This document shows, piece by piece, positions 43,499 to 52,032 of a stretch of 64,000 nt of DNA (within the stretch, counting starts at the first letter, position 1; each line of letters opens with the position of its first letter). The notes beneath the pieces were generated by a model, which made no database searches, was not told where the DNA came from, and saw only the letters and a list, made by a program, of their open reading frames with translations. This stretch comes from Wolinella sp052173415 (GTDB taxonomy: Bacteria; Campylobacterota; Campylobacteria; Campylobacterales; Helicobacteraceae): contig JBQMYQ010000005.1 of assembly GCA_052173415.1 (NCBI GenBank), forward strand, positions 1 through 64,000. Direction: 5' to 3'. Both the position numbers and the translations under genes were made by a program.

Positions 43499-44367
43499 GC
43501 ATTTTAGTGAATAAAAATACCAAAGCAATCGTGCAGGGAATCACAGGCAAGGAGGGGAGCTTCCACGCAGAGCAATGCCTCAAATACGGCACGCGCCTTG
43601 TTGGTGGAGTCACGCCGGGTAAAGGGGGCATGGTTCATTTGGGATTACCTGTGTTTGATACCGTGCAAGAGGCGTGTGAGCGCACGGGAGCGGATTCCTC
43701 GCTGATATTTGTCCCGCCGGCGTTTGTCGCCGATGCGATTATGGAGGCCGCCGATGCGGGAATCGCTCTTGCAGTTGTGATTACCGAAGGGACGCCGATT
43801 AAGGATATGATGGTGGCAAAAATGTATGCCAACAAGCGGGGCATGAAGATTATTGGTCCAAATTGCCCGGGAATCATCACAAGTGGTGAGTGCAAGCTCG
43901 GAATCATGCCCGCTTCAGTCTTTAAGCGCGGGAGAATTGGGCTAATTAGTAAATCGGGCACGCTGACCTATGAGGCGGGGAATCAGATCATCGAGGCGGG
44001 CTATGGAATTTCCACAGCGATAGGAATTGGTGGCGATCCGATCATCGGGTTATCCTATCGCGAGCTTTTGGAGCTTTTTGAGCATGATGGCGAGACTGAT
44101 GCAGTCGTGCTCATCGGTGAAATCGGCGGCACGCTTGAGATTGAGGCGGCACGCTATATCAAAGAGCATGTGAAAAAGCCCTTAGTGGCGTTTATTGCGG
44201 GGCAAAGTGCGCCAAAGGGCAAACGTATGGGGCATGCAGGGGCGATTATTAGCGGCATTCATGGGGGTGCGAAAGAGAAGATGGACGCGCTCAAAAATGC
44301 AGGTGTGCTCGTCGTGCAGAGCCCTGCGGATATAGGGAACGCACTTAGCTCGCTGCTTAAAAAATAA
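43495..44367 (+). CDS. sucD: Succinyl-CoA synthetase alpha subunit
   Basis: Catalytic subunit with the phosphohistidine, 290 residues. CoA-binding Rossmann region KAIVQGITGKEGSFHAEQ opens the protein. The active His lies in KRMGHAGAIISG (about residue 245). GPNCPGIITSGECKLGIMP and ISKSGTLTYEAG are conserved. It overlaps sucC by four bases and lies 14 bases before oorD, so SucCD and OorDABC are probably made together and catalyse consecutive steps between 2-oxoglutarate and succinate. Confidence 0.97.
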   Translation: MSILVNKNTKAIVQGITGKEGSFHAEQCLKYGTRLVGGVTPGKGGMVHLGLPVFDTVQEACERTGADSSLIFVPPAFVADAIMEAADAGIALAVVITEGTPIKDMMVAKMYANKRGMKIIGPNCPGIITSGECKLGIMPASVFKRGRIGLISKSGTLTYEAGNQIIEAGYGISTAIGIGGDPIIGLSYRELLELFEHDGETDAVVLIGEIGGTLEIEAARYIKEHVKKPLVAFIAGQSAPKGKRMGHAGAIISGIHGGAKEKMDALKNAGVLVVQSPADIGNALSSLLKK

Positions 44368-44381
44368 AAAAGGAGTGTGAA

Positions 44382-44705
44382 ATGTCCAGACTGCAAGCTC
44401 CAAGTGGAGTGGGTGTTTGGGTCAATGAGGCACGCTGTAAAGCGTGTGATCTGTGCGTATCACTGTGTCCTAGTGGCACGCTTGCCATGCAGGCGGATCG
44501 CACAAAGGTGTTAGGGAAGATTATTTGCGTGATCCATCCGGAATCCTGTATTGGCTGTGGCGAGTGCGAGTTGCACTGCCCGGATTTTGCGATTTATGTC
44601 GCGGATAGGAGCGAGTTTAAGTTCGCAAAAATAAGTGAGGAATCCAAGGCTAGAGCGCAGAGAATCAAAGCAAATCACTACATGAATATCAAGGGGGCGC
44701 GATGA
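44382..44705 (+). CDS. oorD: 2-oxoglutarate:acceptor oxidoreductase, delta (ferredoxin-like) subunit
   Basis: Electron-transfer subunit of 107 residues with two 4Fe-4S motifs: CKACDLCVSLCP (about residues 21-32) and CIGCGECELHCP (about 60-71). First gene of the oor set, behind AAGGAG. Overlaps oorA by four bases. Confidence 0.95.
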   Translation: MSRLQAPSGVGVWVNEARCKACDLCVSLCPSGTLAMQADRTKVLGKIICVIHPESCIGCGECELHCPDFAIYVADRSEFKFAKISEESKARAQRIKANHYMNIKGAR

Positions 44706-45838
44706 GAGAGCTTATCTCCTCAGGCAATGAGCTTGTAGCCCTTGCTGCGATTGATGTGGGGTGTCGATTCTTCGGTGGGTATCCGATCACGCCCTCAAGC
44801 GAAGTGGCGCACGAGATGAGCGTCCTGCTCCCAAAATATGGCGGGACGTTTATCCAAATGGAAGATGAAATCGCGGGAATCTCTGTCGCACTTGGTGCTT
44901 CCATGAGTGGCACAAAGGCGATGAGCGCGACTTCTGGACCCGGACTTTCGCTCAAATCCGAGCAGATTGGGCTGGGATTCATGGCGGAGATTCCTCTTGT
45001 GATCGTTGATGTCATGCGTGGTGGGCCCTCTACGGGGCTACCAACCCGTGTGGCGCAGGGGGATATTAATTTTGTAAAAAATCCGACTCATGGCGATTTT
45101 AAATCCATCGCTCTCTGTCCGGGTAGCCTAGAAGAAGCCTATACGGAATGCGTGCGAGCGTTTAATCTCGCGGAGGAGCTGATGAGCCCCGTTTTTTTGC
45201 TGCTTGATGAGACGCTCGGGCACATGCATGGCAAGGCGGTGATTCCCGAGCTTGAGCAAATCAGAGCGCAGGTTAGGAATCGGCGGGTTTTTACAGGCGC
45301 GCGCGAGGAGTATCAGCCCTATGGCAGGGCGAGCGATGAGCCGGCGATCCTGAACCATTTTTTCAAAGGTTATCGCTATCACATTACGGGTCTGCACCAC
45401 GGAGCGATGGGATTCCCCACAGAAGATGAGAAGCTCGCGCAGGAGCTTATTAATCGGCTGTTTAGCAAGATAGATTCCCGCACGGAGCTCCTTGAGTCCA
45501 GTGAAGAGTATATGCTCGAAGATGCACAGGTGCTGATTATCGCCTATGGATCGACTTCGCGAAGCGTCAAGGAGGCGATTTTGCGCTTGCGTGAAGAGGG
45601 GCTTAAAGTGGGGCTGTTTCGTCCGCGCACGATTTGGCCCGCGCCTAAAAAGCGGCTTAAGGAGCTTGGTGCGCGCTTTTCCAAAGTGCTGTGTGTTGAG
45701 CTCAACATGGGGCAATACAGGGAAGAGGTGGAGCGGTGCATGCAAAAAGAGGTGCGATTCCTCGGTAAAGCTAGCGGGCGTGCGCTCGCTCCAGCCGAGA
45801 TTATGAAGTGTGTTAAGGAGCTTTGCGATGGCATTTAA
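44702..45838 (+). CDS. oorA: 2-oxoglutarate:acceptor oxidoreductase, alpha subunit
   Basis: Pyrimidine-binding subunit of the CoA- and ferredoxin/flavodoxin-dependent 2-oxoglutarate oxidoreductase, 378 residues. GYPITPSSEVAHEM, MEDEIAGISVALGASMSG and ATSGPGLSLKSEQIG are typical. The VMRGGPSTGLPTRVAQGDI segment marks the OorA/KorA type. It overlaps oorD by four and oorB by 11 bases. Confidence 0.96.
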   Translation: MRELISSGNELVALAAIDVGCRFFGGYPITPSSEVAHEMSVLLPKYGGTFIQMEDEIAGISVALGASMSGTKAMSATSGPGLSLKSEQIGLGFMAEIPLVIVDVMRGGPSTGLPTRVAQGDINFVKNPTHGDFKSIALCPGSLEEAYTECVRAFNLAEELMSPVFLLLDETLGHMHGKAVIPELEQIRAQVRNRRVFTGAREEYQPYGRASDEPAILNHFFKGYRYHITGLHHGAMGFPTEDEKLAQELINRLFSKIDSRTELLESSEEYMLEDAQVLIIAYGSTSRSVKEAILRLREEGLKVGLFRPRTIWPAPKKRLKELGARFSKVLCVELNMGQYREEVERCMQKEVRFLGKASGRALAPAEIMKCVKELCDGI

Positions 45839-46655
45839 CTACGATGAATATCTGCGAACGGATAAGATGCCTACGCTTTGGTGCTGGGGCTGTGGCGATG
45901 GGGTGATTTTGAAGTCCGTCGTGCGTGCGATTGACGTGGCGGGTTGGAGCATGGATGATGTCTGTGTCGTGAGCGGGATAGGTTGTAGCGGGCGATTCTC
46001 CTCTTATGTAAATTGCAATACCGTCCATACGACGCATGGGCGCGCGCTCGCGTATGCGACGGGAATTAAGCTTGCAAATCCGAGCAAAAAAGTGATCGTC
46101 ATCTCGGGCGATGGCGATGGATTGGCAATCGGAGGGAATCACACGATCCACGCGTGCAGACGCAACATCGATCTAAACCTCGTGCTCGTGAATAACTTCA
46201 TCTATGCCCTCACAAACTCCCAAACCTCGCCCACTACGCCTCGCGGATTATGGACGGTTACGGCGCAATATGGTAATGTAGATCCCGATTTTGATGCGTG
46301 CAAACTCGCTGAAGCGGCGGGGGCAACGTTTGTCGCGCGCGAGAGCGTGCTCGATCCAAAGAAGATTGAGAAGACACTCGTGCAGGGCTTTTTACACGAG
46401 GGATTTAGCTTTTTTGATATTTTTAGCAACTGCCACATTAACCTAGGACGCAAAAATAAAATGGGCGAGGCGGTCGAGAATCTCGCATGGATTGAGAGCA
46501 GGATTATGCCAAAGCGAAAATTTGATGAGCTACCGCAGCAGGAGCGCGCAGGGCGATTTCCTACGGGAATCTTAAAGCATGAAAAAGACCAAATTGAGTA
46601 TTGCAAAGCCTATGCGCAGGTCATCGAGCGTGCGCAAAAGGGGGCGAAGCTATGA
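45828..46655 (+). CDS. oorB: 2-oxoglutarate:acceptor oxidoreductase, beta (TPP-binding) subunit
   Basis: Thiamine-diphosphate subunit of 275 residues. Start ATG at 45828 behind AAGGAG inside oorA; an ATG-free upstream extension was rejected. WCWGCGDGVILKS opens the family fold. The TPP/metal motif is VISGDGDGLAIGGNH through LVNNFIYALTNSQTSPTTPRG. It overlaps oorC by four bases. Confidence 0.96.
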   Translation: MAFNYDEYLRTDKMPTLWCWGCGDGVILKSVVRAIDVAGWSMDDVCVVSGIGCSGRFSSYVNCNTVHTTHGRALAYATGIKLANPSKKVIVISGDGDGLAIGGNHTIHACRRNIDLNLVLVNNFIYALTNSQTSPTTPRGLWTVTAQYGNVDPDFDACKLAEAAGATFVARESVLDPKKIEKTLVQGFLHEGFSFFDIFSNCHINLGRKNKMGEAVENLAWIESRIMPKRKFDELPQQERAGRFPTGILKHEKDQIEYCKAYAQVIERAQKGAKL

Positions 46656-47206
46656 GACGGCAGCTGAGATTTACCGGCGTGGGCGGGCAGGGGGTGTTGC
46701 TCGCGGGCGAGATTTTAGCCGAGGCAAAAATCCGCGATCATGGCTATGGAATCAAAGCTGCGACCTACACATCGCAGGTGCGCGGTGGTCCGACAAAGGT
46801 CGATATTTTGCTTGATGAGAGCGAGATTCTCTATCCCTATGCGAGTGAGGGCGAGATTGAATTTATGCTAAGCACAGCGCAAGGGAGCTTTGATCTTTTT
46901 AAAAGCGGCATCAAGGAGGGCGGAATCGTCGTCATCGAGCCTAATCTCGTGCGTGTGAGTGAAGCAGATAGGGGGCGATTTAGGGTTTTTGAGATTCCCA
47001 TCATCACGATTGCCAAAGAAGAGGTGGGGAATGTTATCACGCAATCCGTTGTCGCGCTCGCACTCACGGTAAGCTTCACAAAGTGCGTAAATCGGGAGCT
47101 TGTGTATGAGACGATGATACAAAAAGTCCCTGCCAAAGTGATTGAGCTAAATAAAAAGGCGTTTGAACTCGGGGAATCCTATGCTAAAAAGGCTTTGGAG
47201 GGATAG
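46652..47206 (+). CDS. oorC: 2-oxoglutarate:acceptor oxidoreductase, gamma subunit
   Basis: Gamma subunit of 184 residues from the ATG at 46652, which overlaps the oorB stop (ATGA). The opening RFTGVGGQGVLLAGEILAEA and KAATYTSQVRGGPTKVDILLD are typical of the family. Last gene of the mltG-sucCD-oorDABC run, followed by a hairpin cluster. Confidence 0.95.
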   Translation: MRRQLRFTGVGGQGVLLAGEILAEAKIRDHGYGIKAATYTSQVRGGPTKVDILLDESEILYPYASEGEIEFMLSTAQGSFDLFKSGIKEGGIVVIEPNLVRVSEADRGRFRVFEIPIITIAKEEVGNVITQSVVALALTVSFTKCVNRELVYETMIQKVPAKVIELNKKAFELGESYAKKALEG

Positions 47207-47236
47207 AGAAGGGGCAAAAAAGAGAGATATACGGGA

Positions 47237-47288
47237 GAATCCGAAGCGGATTCCCAAAAAGCGGATTTGCCTTGCGGGAATCCGCTTT
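47237..47288. terminator. Hairpin cluster between oorC and the EF-hand gene (bidirectional terminator)
   Basis: Several perfect stems compete here. AAAGCGGATT (47258-47267) pairs with AATCCGCTTT (47279-47288). GCGGATTCCC (47246-47255) pairs with GGGAATCCGC (47276-47285). GAATCCG (47237-47243) pairs with CGGATTC (47247-47253). On the minus strand the first stem ends in CTTTTTG, fitting termination of the EF-hand gene; on the plus strand it ends CTTTCTTAG. It sits between convergent genes. Confidence 0.65.
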
Positions 47289-47294
47289 CTTAGC

Positions 47295-48455
47295 TTACGC
47301 GATTTTTGATTCCGCGGGCTTTTCCTCTTTTTTCTCTTTCCAAAGCTCCTCTTCGCTCTTTTGTTTCGTCGTGTAGATGAGCTTCTCGGGGTCTAGATTC
47401 TTGCCTAACAAGAGACGATGAAGAGCAAAAATCGTCATCTCCTTGCCCGTGATAATTGCTTCTGCAACCTTGGCGCTTTGCTTTTCACCCACCAGCTCTT
47501 TGAAGCTTAGAGTGCCGCTATTATCGCTATCTTTGCGAATTGAGTGATTGATGAATTGCGCCATGGAATTGATATATCCAAACTCCTCCAAAAACGCATC
47601 ACGCTCGCCATCACTTTTTAGAGTCTCATTAAGCGAGCGGTAGGCATTTGCTCCTTTGTCATTAAGTGAGACAAGTGCTTTGAGATTTTTCGCTTCGTTT
47701 TTGGAGATGACCCCATCGCCGTTGCTATCATGCTGAAGATAGCCCACACCATAGGCTGCCTCGTAATACCACTTCTTGACATAATCCGTGAGCTCTTTTT
47801 TGCTCATGCTTTTACTTAGGCGCTCGTAATTATCCTTATCTAGGGGCACTTCGACGGTTTTTTGAGAATACTCATCGAGGAATCGGACACTATTTTGCGC
47901 CACTTCACTTTCTGGATTAGCCATTTTCAGAGGATTGTTCGCCTCTAAAGCCTCTTTGGAGGGCGAATATTTAGCGTTGGAATCGACAACGGTTTTGCTC
48001 TCCAAAGCTTTAATCGCATCGCTCTTGATTCCACGCTTAAGCTCATTTATAGCTTCTTTTTGCGCTATATTCTGCTCTTTAATAGCCTTTTTGCCCTGAG
48101 CGACCTTCTTGTTTGTCTCCTCTTGGACGTGCGCGGGGAGCTTCCCATCGCTTTGCGCCGACTCATTAGTCGCGTTGCTTCCACTCGCAGCGACATTCTC
48201 AAGCATAGAGAGAGCGGCGCTACTCTCGCCCTCGGAGCTTTTTTGCATATCGGATTTGAGTGCCTCGACATCGACATACTTTCGCACTTCCGCACTTACT
48301 TCTCCATATTGCTCCAACTCGTATTTGGCGCGCTGTGTCATAACCTGCTTTTTAAAATGCTCATCAAGAGACGTAGACGTGCTGAGACGCTCAGATTCCG
48401 GGGATTTTTCGTAGAGTGCTTTATGAACGGCTGTAGAAAAATTGACAGAAGACAT
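47295..48455 (-). CDS. EF-hand protein of unknown function under sigma-54 control
   Basis: Protein of 386 residues. The ATG at 48455 (MSSVNFSTAV) follows AAGGA; a longer frame upstream runs through the promoter and was rejected. There is no signal peptide or membrane segment. The middle is helical and polar (QKEAINELKRGIKSD). Two canonical 12-residue EF-hand loops are DSNGDGVISKNE (243-254) and DSDNSGTLSFKE (309-320), predicting calcium binding. The C-terminus is Lys/Glu-rich. A sigma-54 promoter lies 41 bases upstream, and the neighbour at 48699 has one too, suggesting a flagellar regulon. No family recognised. Confidence 0.82.
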   Translation of the reverse strand: MSSVNFSTAVHKALYEKSPESERLSTSTSLDEHFKKQVMTQRAKYELEQYGEVSAEVRKYVDVEALKSDMQKSSEGESSAALSMLENVAASGSNATNESAQSDGKLPAHVQEETNKKVAQGKKAIKEQNIAQKEAINELKRGIKSDAIKALESKTVVDSNAKYSPSKEALEANNPLKMANPESEVAQNSVRFLDEYSQKTVEVPLDKDNYERLSKSMSKKELTDYVKKWYYEAAYGVGYLQHDSNGDGVISKNEAKNLKALVSLNDKGANAYRSLNETLKSDGERDAFLEEFGYINSMAQFINHSIRKDSDNSGTLSFKELVGEKQSAKVAEAIITGKEMTIFALHRLLLGKNLDPEKLIYTTKQKSEEELWKEKKEEKPAESKIA

Positions 48456-48495
48456 TTGTGAATCCTTAAAAATATTTTTAAAATCACGCATGCAC

Positions 48496-48512
48496 AAGCA
48501 TTTTTCGTGCCA
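48496..48512 (-). promoter_or_regulatory. Sigma-54 (RpoN) promoter of the EF-hand gene
   Basis: Read on the minus strand, TGGCAC, six bases, TGCTT gives GG-N10-GC, with GG at 48511-48510 and GC at 48499-48498. It matches the general sigma-54 consensus TGGCAC-N5-TTGC closely. The predicted start is near 48486, leaving about 30 bases to the ATG with a good ribosome site. Confidence 0.8.
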
Positions 48513-48698
48513 CAATGGGGCATGCTTTTTAAGATTCCCAAAACCTAGCCTAAGAATCGGGCGCAAAAGTAAGACCCATGGTGATCTATTACTCTTAAAG
48601 GCGACTCCTGAAGGTAAAGCAGAAGCTGTGATTAGACGCAGGAGGCGCGGAGGCGAGCATAAATTCGATCAGCATAAATGCAAGAGCGAAAGATCGCG

Positions 48699-49118
48699 TT
48701 AGGCGCGGACATTGAGCTTGTAGGTGCTACCCTGCATTGCTTCAAGTTTGCCTAAGATTTTATTCCAAAAGCTCGCACCCACGCCATCTCCGCTGGAGAT
48801 TAGCGACTCCATCATGCCTTTGACTTTAGCAAGGACATTCGCGCGCTCATCATCAGGGGCTTTGTCCGCTCCCGTGAGCTTTAGGAGCGCATTTGCCTCT
48901 TCTTTGCTGAGCTTGCCTACCTGCGTCATGATCGAAGCAAATTGCCTAAGATCTTTCGCGCTCATATTAGCGAAGTCGTAACGGTTGTTAAACTTCTCAG
49001 AAATTTTCTTAATCGCCTTCTTATCCGCCTCACTCAACTCTTTTTTCTGTGGTGCCTGAGTGTCCTTTTGGTTCTTTTTAAGGAGTGTATCTTTGTAAGA
49101 AGATGTATTGACCTGCAT
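48699..49118 (-). CDS. Small hypothetical protein under sigma-54 control
   Basis: Protein of 139 residues starting MQVNTSSYKDTLLKKNQKD. The first 35 residues are polar and probably disordered; the rest is predicted mostly helical (FNNRYDFANMSAKDLRQFAS, KLSKEEANALLKLTGADK) and ends GKLEAMQGSTYKLNVRA. No signal peptide or membrane segment. It has its own sigma-54 promoter 37 bases upstream and lies 243 bases before the EF-hand gene on the same strand. A cytoplasmic or flagellum-exported protein is possible. No family recognised. Confidence 0.8.
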   Translation of the reverse strand: MQVNTSSYKDTLLKKNQKDTQAPQKKELSEADKKAIKKISEKFNNRYDFANMSAKDLRQFASIMTQVGKLSKEEANALLKLTGADKAPDDERANVLAKVKGMMESLISSGDGVGASFWNKILGKLEAMQGSTYKLNVRA

Positions 49119-49152
49119 GGGCGTCCTTTACCAACGAGTTTTTACCCCATTA

Positions 49153-49169
49153 AAGCAATAGGTGTTCCA
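49153..49169 (-). promoter_or_regulatory. Sigma-54 (RpoN) promoter of the 48699-49118 gene
   Basis: On the minus strand, TGGAAC, five bases, TTGCTT gives GG-N10-GC, with GG at 49168-49167 and GC at 49156-49155. It matches the RpoN consensus of Campylobacterota. The predicted start near 49143 leaves a 25-base leader before the ATG at 49118. Confidence 0.82.
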
Positions 49170-49312
49170 TATATGAAATCTGTGGGAATCAAAGAGATGA
49201 AGACCGAGCGAGAGAAGACTGCTTTCAATCAATGAAAAAAGTGATTTTATAAGAATCCACCCCGCACTAAGCAAGACAAAGCTCGCTCTTACAGGGCTGG
49301 AAAAAGCAGGGC

Positions 49313-49334
49313 GATTCCCACTTAGGCGGGAATC
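49313..49334 (-). terminator. Terminator hairpin after frdB
   Basis: GATTCCC (49313-49319) and GGGAATC (49328-49334) form a seven-base stem with an eight-base loop, touching the frdB stop codon. On the minus strand GCCCTGCTTTTTCC follows. The two arms are the over-represented heptamer in inverted orientation. Confidence 0.6.
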
Positions 49335-50057
49335 CTAGCAGCTAACTGTAGCCATTTTTCGCCTTAGATAGGCGATTTTGCTTTGGAGTGGAAGATCTTT
49401 AGGGCAGACATCATGACACGCAAGAAGCGTCATGCAGCCAAATACGCCGTTGTCATCTCCGATAAGCTCGTAAAAATCTTCACTCGTGCGCTCATCATGC
49501 GGGTCAATCATGAAGCGTGCAACGCGGTTTAGCCCCGCTGCGCCGATGAAATCCTCGCGCATCACTTTAGTTCCGCAGGATGCGATGCAGCAACCACACT
49601 CAATGCAACGATCAAGCTCAAAGACTTCTTGTGCGACTTCAGGCTCAATCCTTTGCTCAAGCTTTGAAATATCAGGCGCGTGTTGCGTATGAATCCAACT
49701 CTCAACCCGCTTGCTCATGCCATTAAACCAATTCCCTGTATCCACGGAGAGATCCTTGATAAGTTTAAAGGCGGGCAAAGGCAAGATCGTGATGATTCCC
49801 TCAGGGAAGTCTTTAGTCAATGTTCGGCATGCAAGGCGCGGGCGACCGTTAATCATCATACCGCAACTGCCACAGATTCCCGCTCGGCAGACAAAATCAA
49901 AGCTCAAATCGGGATCGTGATTCTCGCGAATGATATTCAGCACGATAAAAATCGTCATCGAATCAGTCTCTTCGATTTTATACTCCCTAAAATGGGGCTT
50001 GGAGACCGCACTCTGCGGATCGTATTTAAAGACCTTAAAAGTTAGCATTCGTCCCAT
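49335..50057 (-). CDS. frdB: Fumarate reductase iron-sulfur subunit
   Basis: Electron-transfer subunit of quinol:fumarate reductase, 240 residues, cytoplasmic face. The 2Fe-2S ligands lie in CRAGICGSCGMMINGRPRLAC. The 3Fe-4S/4Fe-4S ligands lie in CIECGCCIASCGT and CMTLLACHDVCPKDLPLQ. Its ATG overlaps the frdA stop by one base (TAATG), so translation is coupled. Gene order frdCAB is that of Wolinella and Helicobacter. Confidence 0.97.
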   Translation of the reverse strand: MGRMLTFKVFKYDPQSAVSKPHFREYKIEETDSMTIFIVLNIIRENHDPDLSFDFVCRAGICGSCGMMINGRPRLACRTLTKDFPEGIITILPLPAFKLIKDLSVDTGNWFNGMSKRVESWIHTQHAPDISKLEQRIEPEVAQEVFELDRCIECGCCIASCGTKVMREDFIGAAGLNRVARFMIDPHDERTSEDFYELIGDDNGVFGCMTLLACHDVCPKDLPLQSKIAYLRRKMATVSC

Positions 50058-52027
50058 TATTTATCTCCTACGCGCTCGTTGCGAGCGTTATATTTTGCTG
50101 GTAGCGTATAGGGCATGAGAGCCTCTTGGATTGCGTAGCGATCCTTGCCACTCGCCTCCATCTCCGCGCGAATCTTATCAATCTCCTCCTGACGCTTGAC
50201 GCTCTGCGGATTCTCAATGAAATTGCCCTTCGCGCCATAGCCTCGATACCCGGGCGCGATTTCCATCTGGCTGATGTCTAAGGGCTCGTATTCGATGGTC
50301 GGTAACGTCTGTTCCGGATTAGACCACGAAGTGAGCGTGCGGTTGAGCCAGTTAATATCATCGCGTTTTGGATAATCCTCACGGGTATGCGCGCCACGAG
50401 ATTCCGTCCTATCAAGCGCACCTTTAGCTACGCACAGTGCGATTTTAAGCATTTTAGGAACGCGATACGCCTCCTCGAGCTCAGGGTTTGCATGTAGACG
50501 CTTATTCTTAATCTTGACGTTTTTGGACTTGATATAAAGCTCCTCAAGCTCCTTAACTGCGCTTTCTAGATGCTTGCCATCGCGGAAGATTCCTACGTTA
50601 CTGTCCATGATCTCTTTCATGCGATTCTTGATTTTGAAGACATCTTCGCCCTCGTCTTTCTCCACGAGACTTTGGATGTAGGATTCCTGTTCTTTTAGGA
50701 ATCGCTCCAAAGTCGCAGTCTCAAGCTCCACTTCGCTGGAAGCGCAATGTTCCATGAAGTATTCACCGACAATCATGCCCGCGACGACGGCTTCGCTGAC
50801 GGAATTCCCACCAAGCCTATTAAAGCCGTGCATATCCCAACATGCCGCTTCCCCTGCGGAGAATAGCCCTTTTAGCTTCGTCTCTCCTCGGTAATCCGTG
50901 CGGATTCCGCCCATGGAGTAGTGCTGCATGGGGAGCACGGGAGCCCATTTCTCAGCCGGGTCGATTCCCGCGAAAGATTCGCAAATTTCCTGCACGTCGC
51001 GGAGGTTTGTCTCGATGTGTTTGCGCCCAAGCACGGTAATATCAAGCCATAAATGCTGACCGTATGGGGATTGCACGCCTTTACCCGCACGGATGTGCTC
51101 AATCATACGTCTTGAGACGACGTCGCGACTTGCGAGCTCTTTTTTCTCCGGCTCATAATCGGGCATAAAGCGGTGCCCATCGACATCTCTAAGCAACCCG
51201 CCATCACCTCGACAGCCCTCTGTGAGGAGGATTCCCGAAGGGAAGAGCGGAGTGGGGTGGAATTGCACCGCCTCCATGTTCCCTAGCTGAGCGATTCCTG
51301 TCTCAAGCGCAATTGCTGTTCCAGTTCCCTCGCAAATCACGGCGTTTGTAGTGTTTTTGTAGATTCTCCCATAGCCCCCCGTGGCGATGAGCGTCCCTTT
51401 GGAAACATACGCGATGATATCGCCATTCACAAGATCACGCACGACCGCTCCATAGCACTTGCCGTCCTGATGAATGAGGGCGATCGCCTCTTTTCTATCC
51501 TGAATGGATACCCCTAGCTTCAAACATTCATTAGCGACCGCAAAGAGCATTGTATGTCCCGTAGCATCGGCTGTATAGCAGGTTCGCCATTTTTTTGTCC
51601 CACCAAAGTCGCGTGAGTGGATCAATCCATGGCGATAATCTTCTTCAGTGATGGTCGTTTTTTGTGCGTTAATCACAGCCGTCCGATCGCCTTTTTTAAT
51701 CCTAGTCCAAGGCACACCCCATGCTGCAAGCTCTCTAATTGCCTTTGGCGCGGTATTTACAAACATTCGCGCTACCTTTTGATCACAGCCCCAGTCGCTT
51801 CCTTTGACCGTATCCATGAAGTGCAGATCTTCATTGTCGCCATCGCTCATTTTTGAGTTCCCAAGGCTTGCTTGCATGCCCCCTTGAGCGGCGGCTGAGT
51901 GAGATCTTTTAACGGGAATGAGGCTCAAAACGATAGTGCTTAGCCCCTTTTGCTGCGTGGCAATCGCAGCTCTCAGCCCCGCGAGCCCGCCACCAATTAC
52001 CAAGGAATCGCAATAAACTACTTTCAT
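50057..52027 (-). CDS. frdA: Fumarate reductase flavoprotein subunit
   Basis: Catalytic FAD subunit reducing fumarate to succinate, 656 residues. FAD-binding GGGLAGLRAAIATQQ is near residue 12. The covalent-FAD His region is VKRSHSAAAQGGMQAS. Further conserved parts are QFHPTPLFPSGILLTEGCRGDGG and the C-terminal RTESRGAHTREDYPKRDD with active-site His/Arg. It starts five bases after frdC ends. Confidence 0.98.
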   Translation of the reverse strand: MKVVYCDSLVIGGGLAGLRAAIATQQKGLSTIVLSLIPVKRSHSAAAQGGMQASLGNSKMSDGDNEDLHFMDTVKGSDWGCDQKVARMFVNTAPKAIRELAAWGVPWTRIKKGDRTAVINAQKTTITEEDYRHGLIHSRDFGGTKKWRTCYTADATGHTMLFAVANECLKLGVSIQDRKEAIALIHQDGKCYGAVVRDLVNGDIIAYVSKGTLIATGGYGRIYKNTTNAVICEGTGTAIALETGIAQLGNMEAVQFHPTPLFPSGILLTEGCRGDGGLLRDVDGHRFMPDYEPEKKELASRDVVSRRMIEHIRAGKGVQSPYGQHLWLDITVLGRKHIETNLRDVQEICESFAGIDPAEKWAPVLPMQHYSMGGIRTDYRGETKLKGLFSAGEAACWDMHGFNRLGGNSVSEAVVAGMIVGEYFMEHCASSEVELETATLERFLKEQESYIQSLVEKDEGEDVFKIKNRMKEIMDSNVGIFRDGKHLESAVKELEELYIKSKNVKIKNKRLHANPELEEAYRVPKMLKIALCVAKGALDRTESRGAHTREDYPKRDDINWLNRTLTSWSNPEQTLPTIEYEPLDISQMEIAPGYRGYGAKGNFIENPQSVKRQEEIDKIRAEMEASGKDRYAIQEALMPYTLPAKYNARNERVGDK

Positions 52028-52032
52028 GCTTC

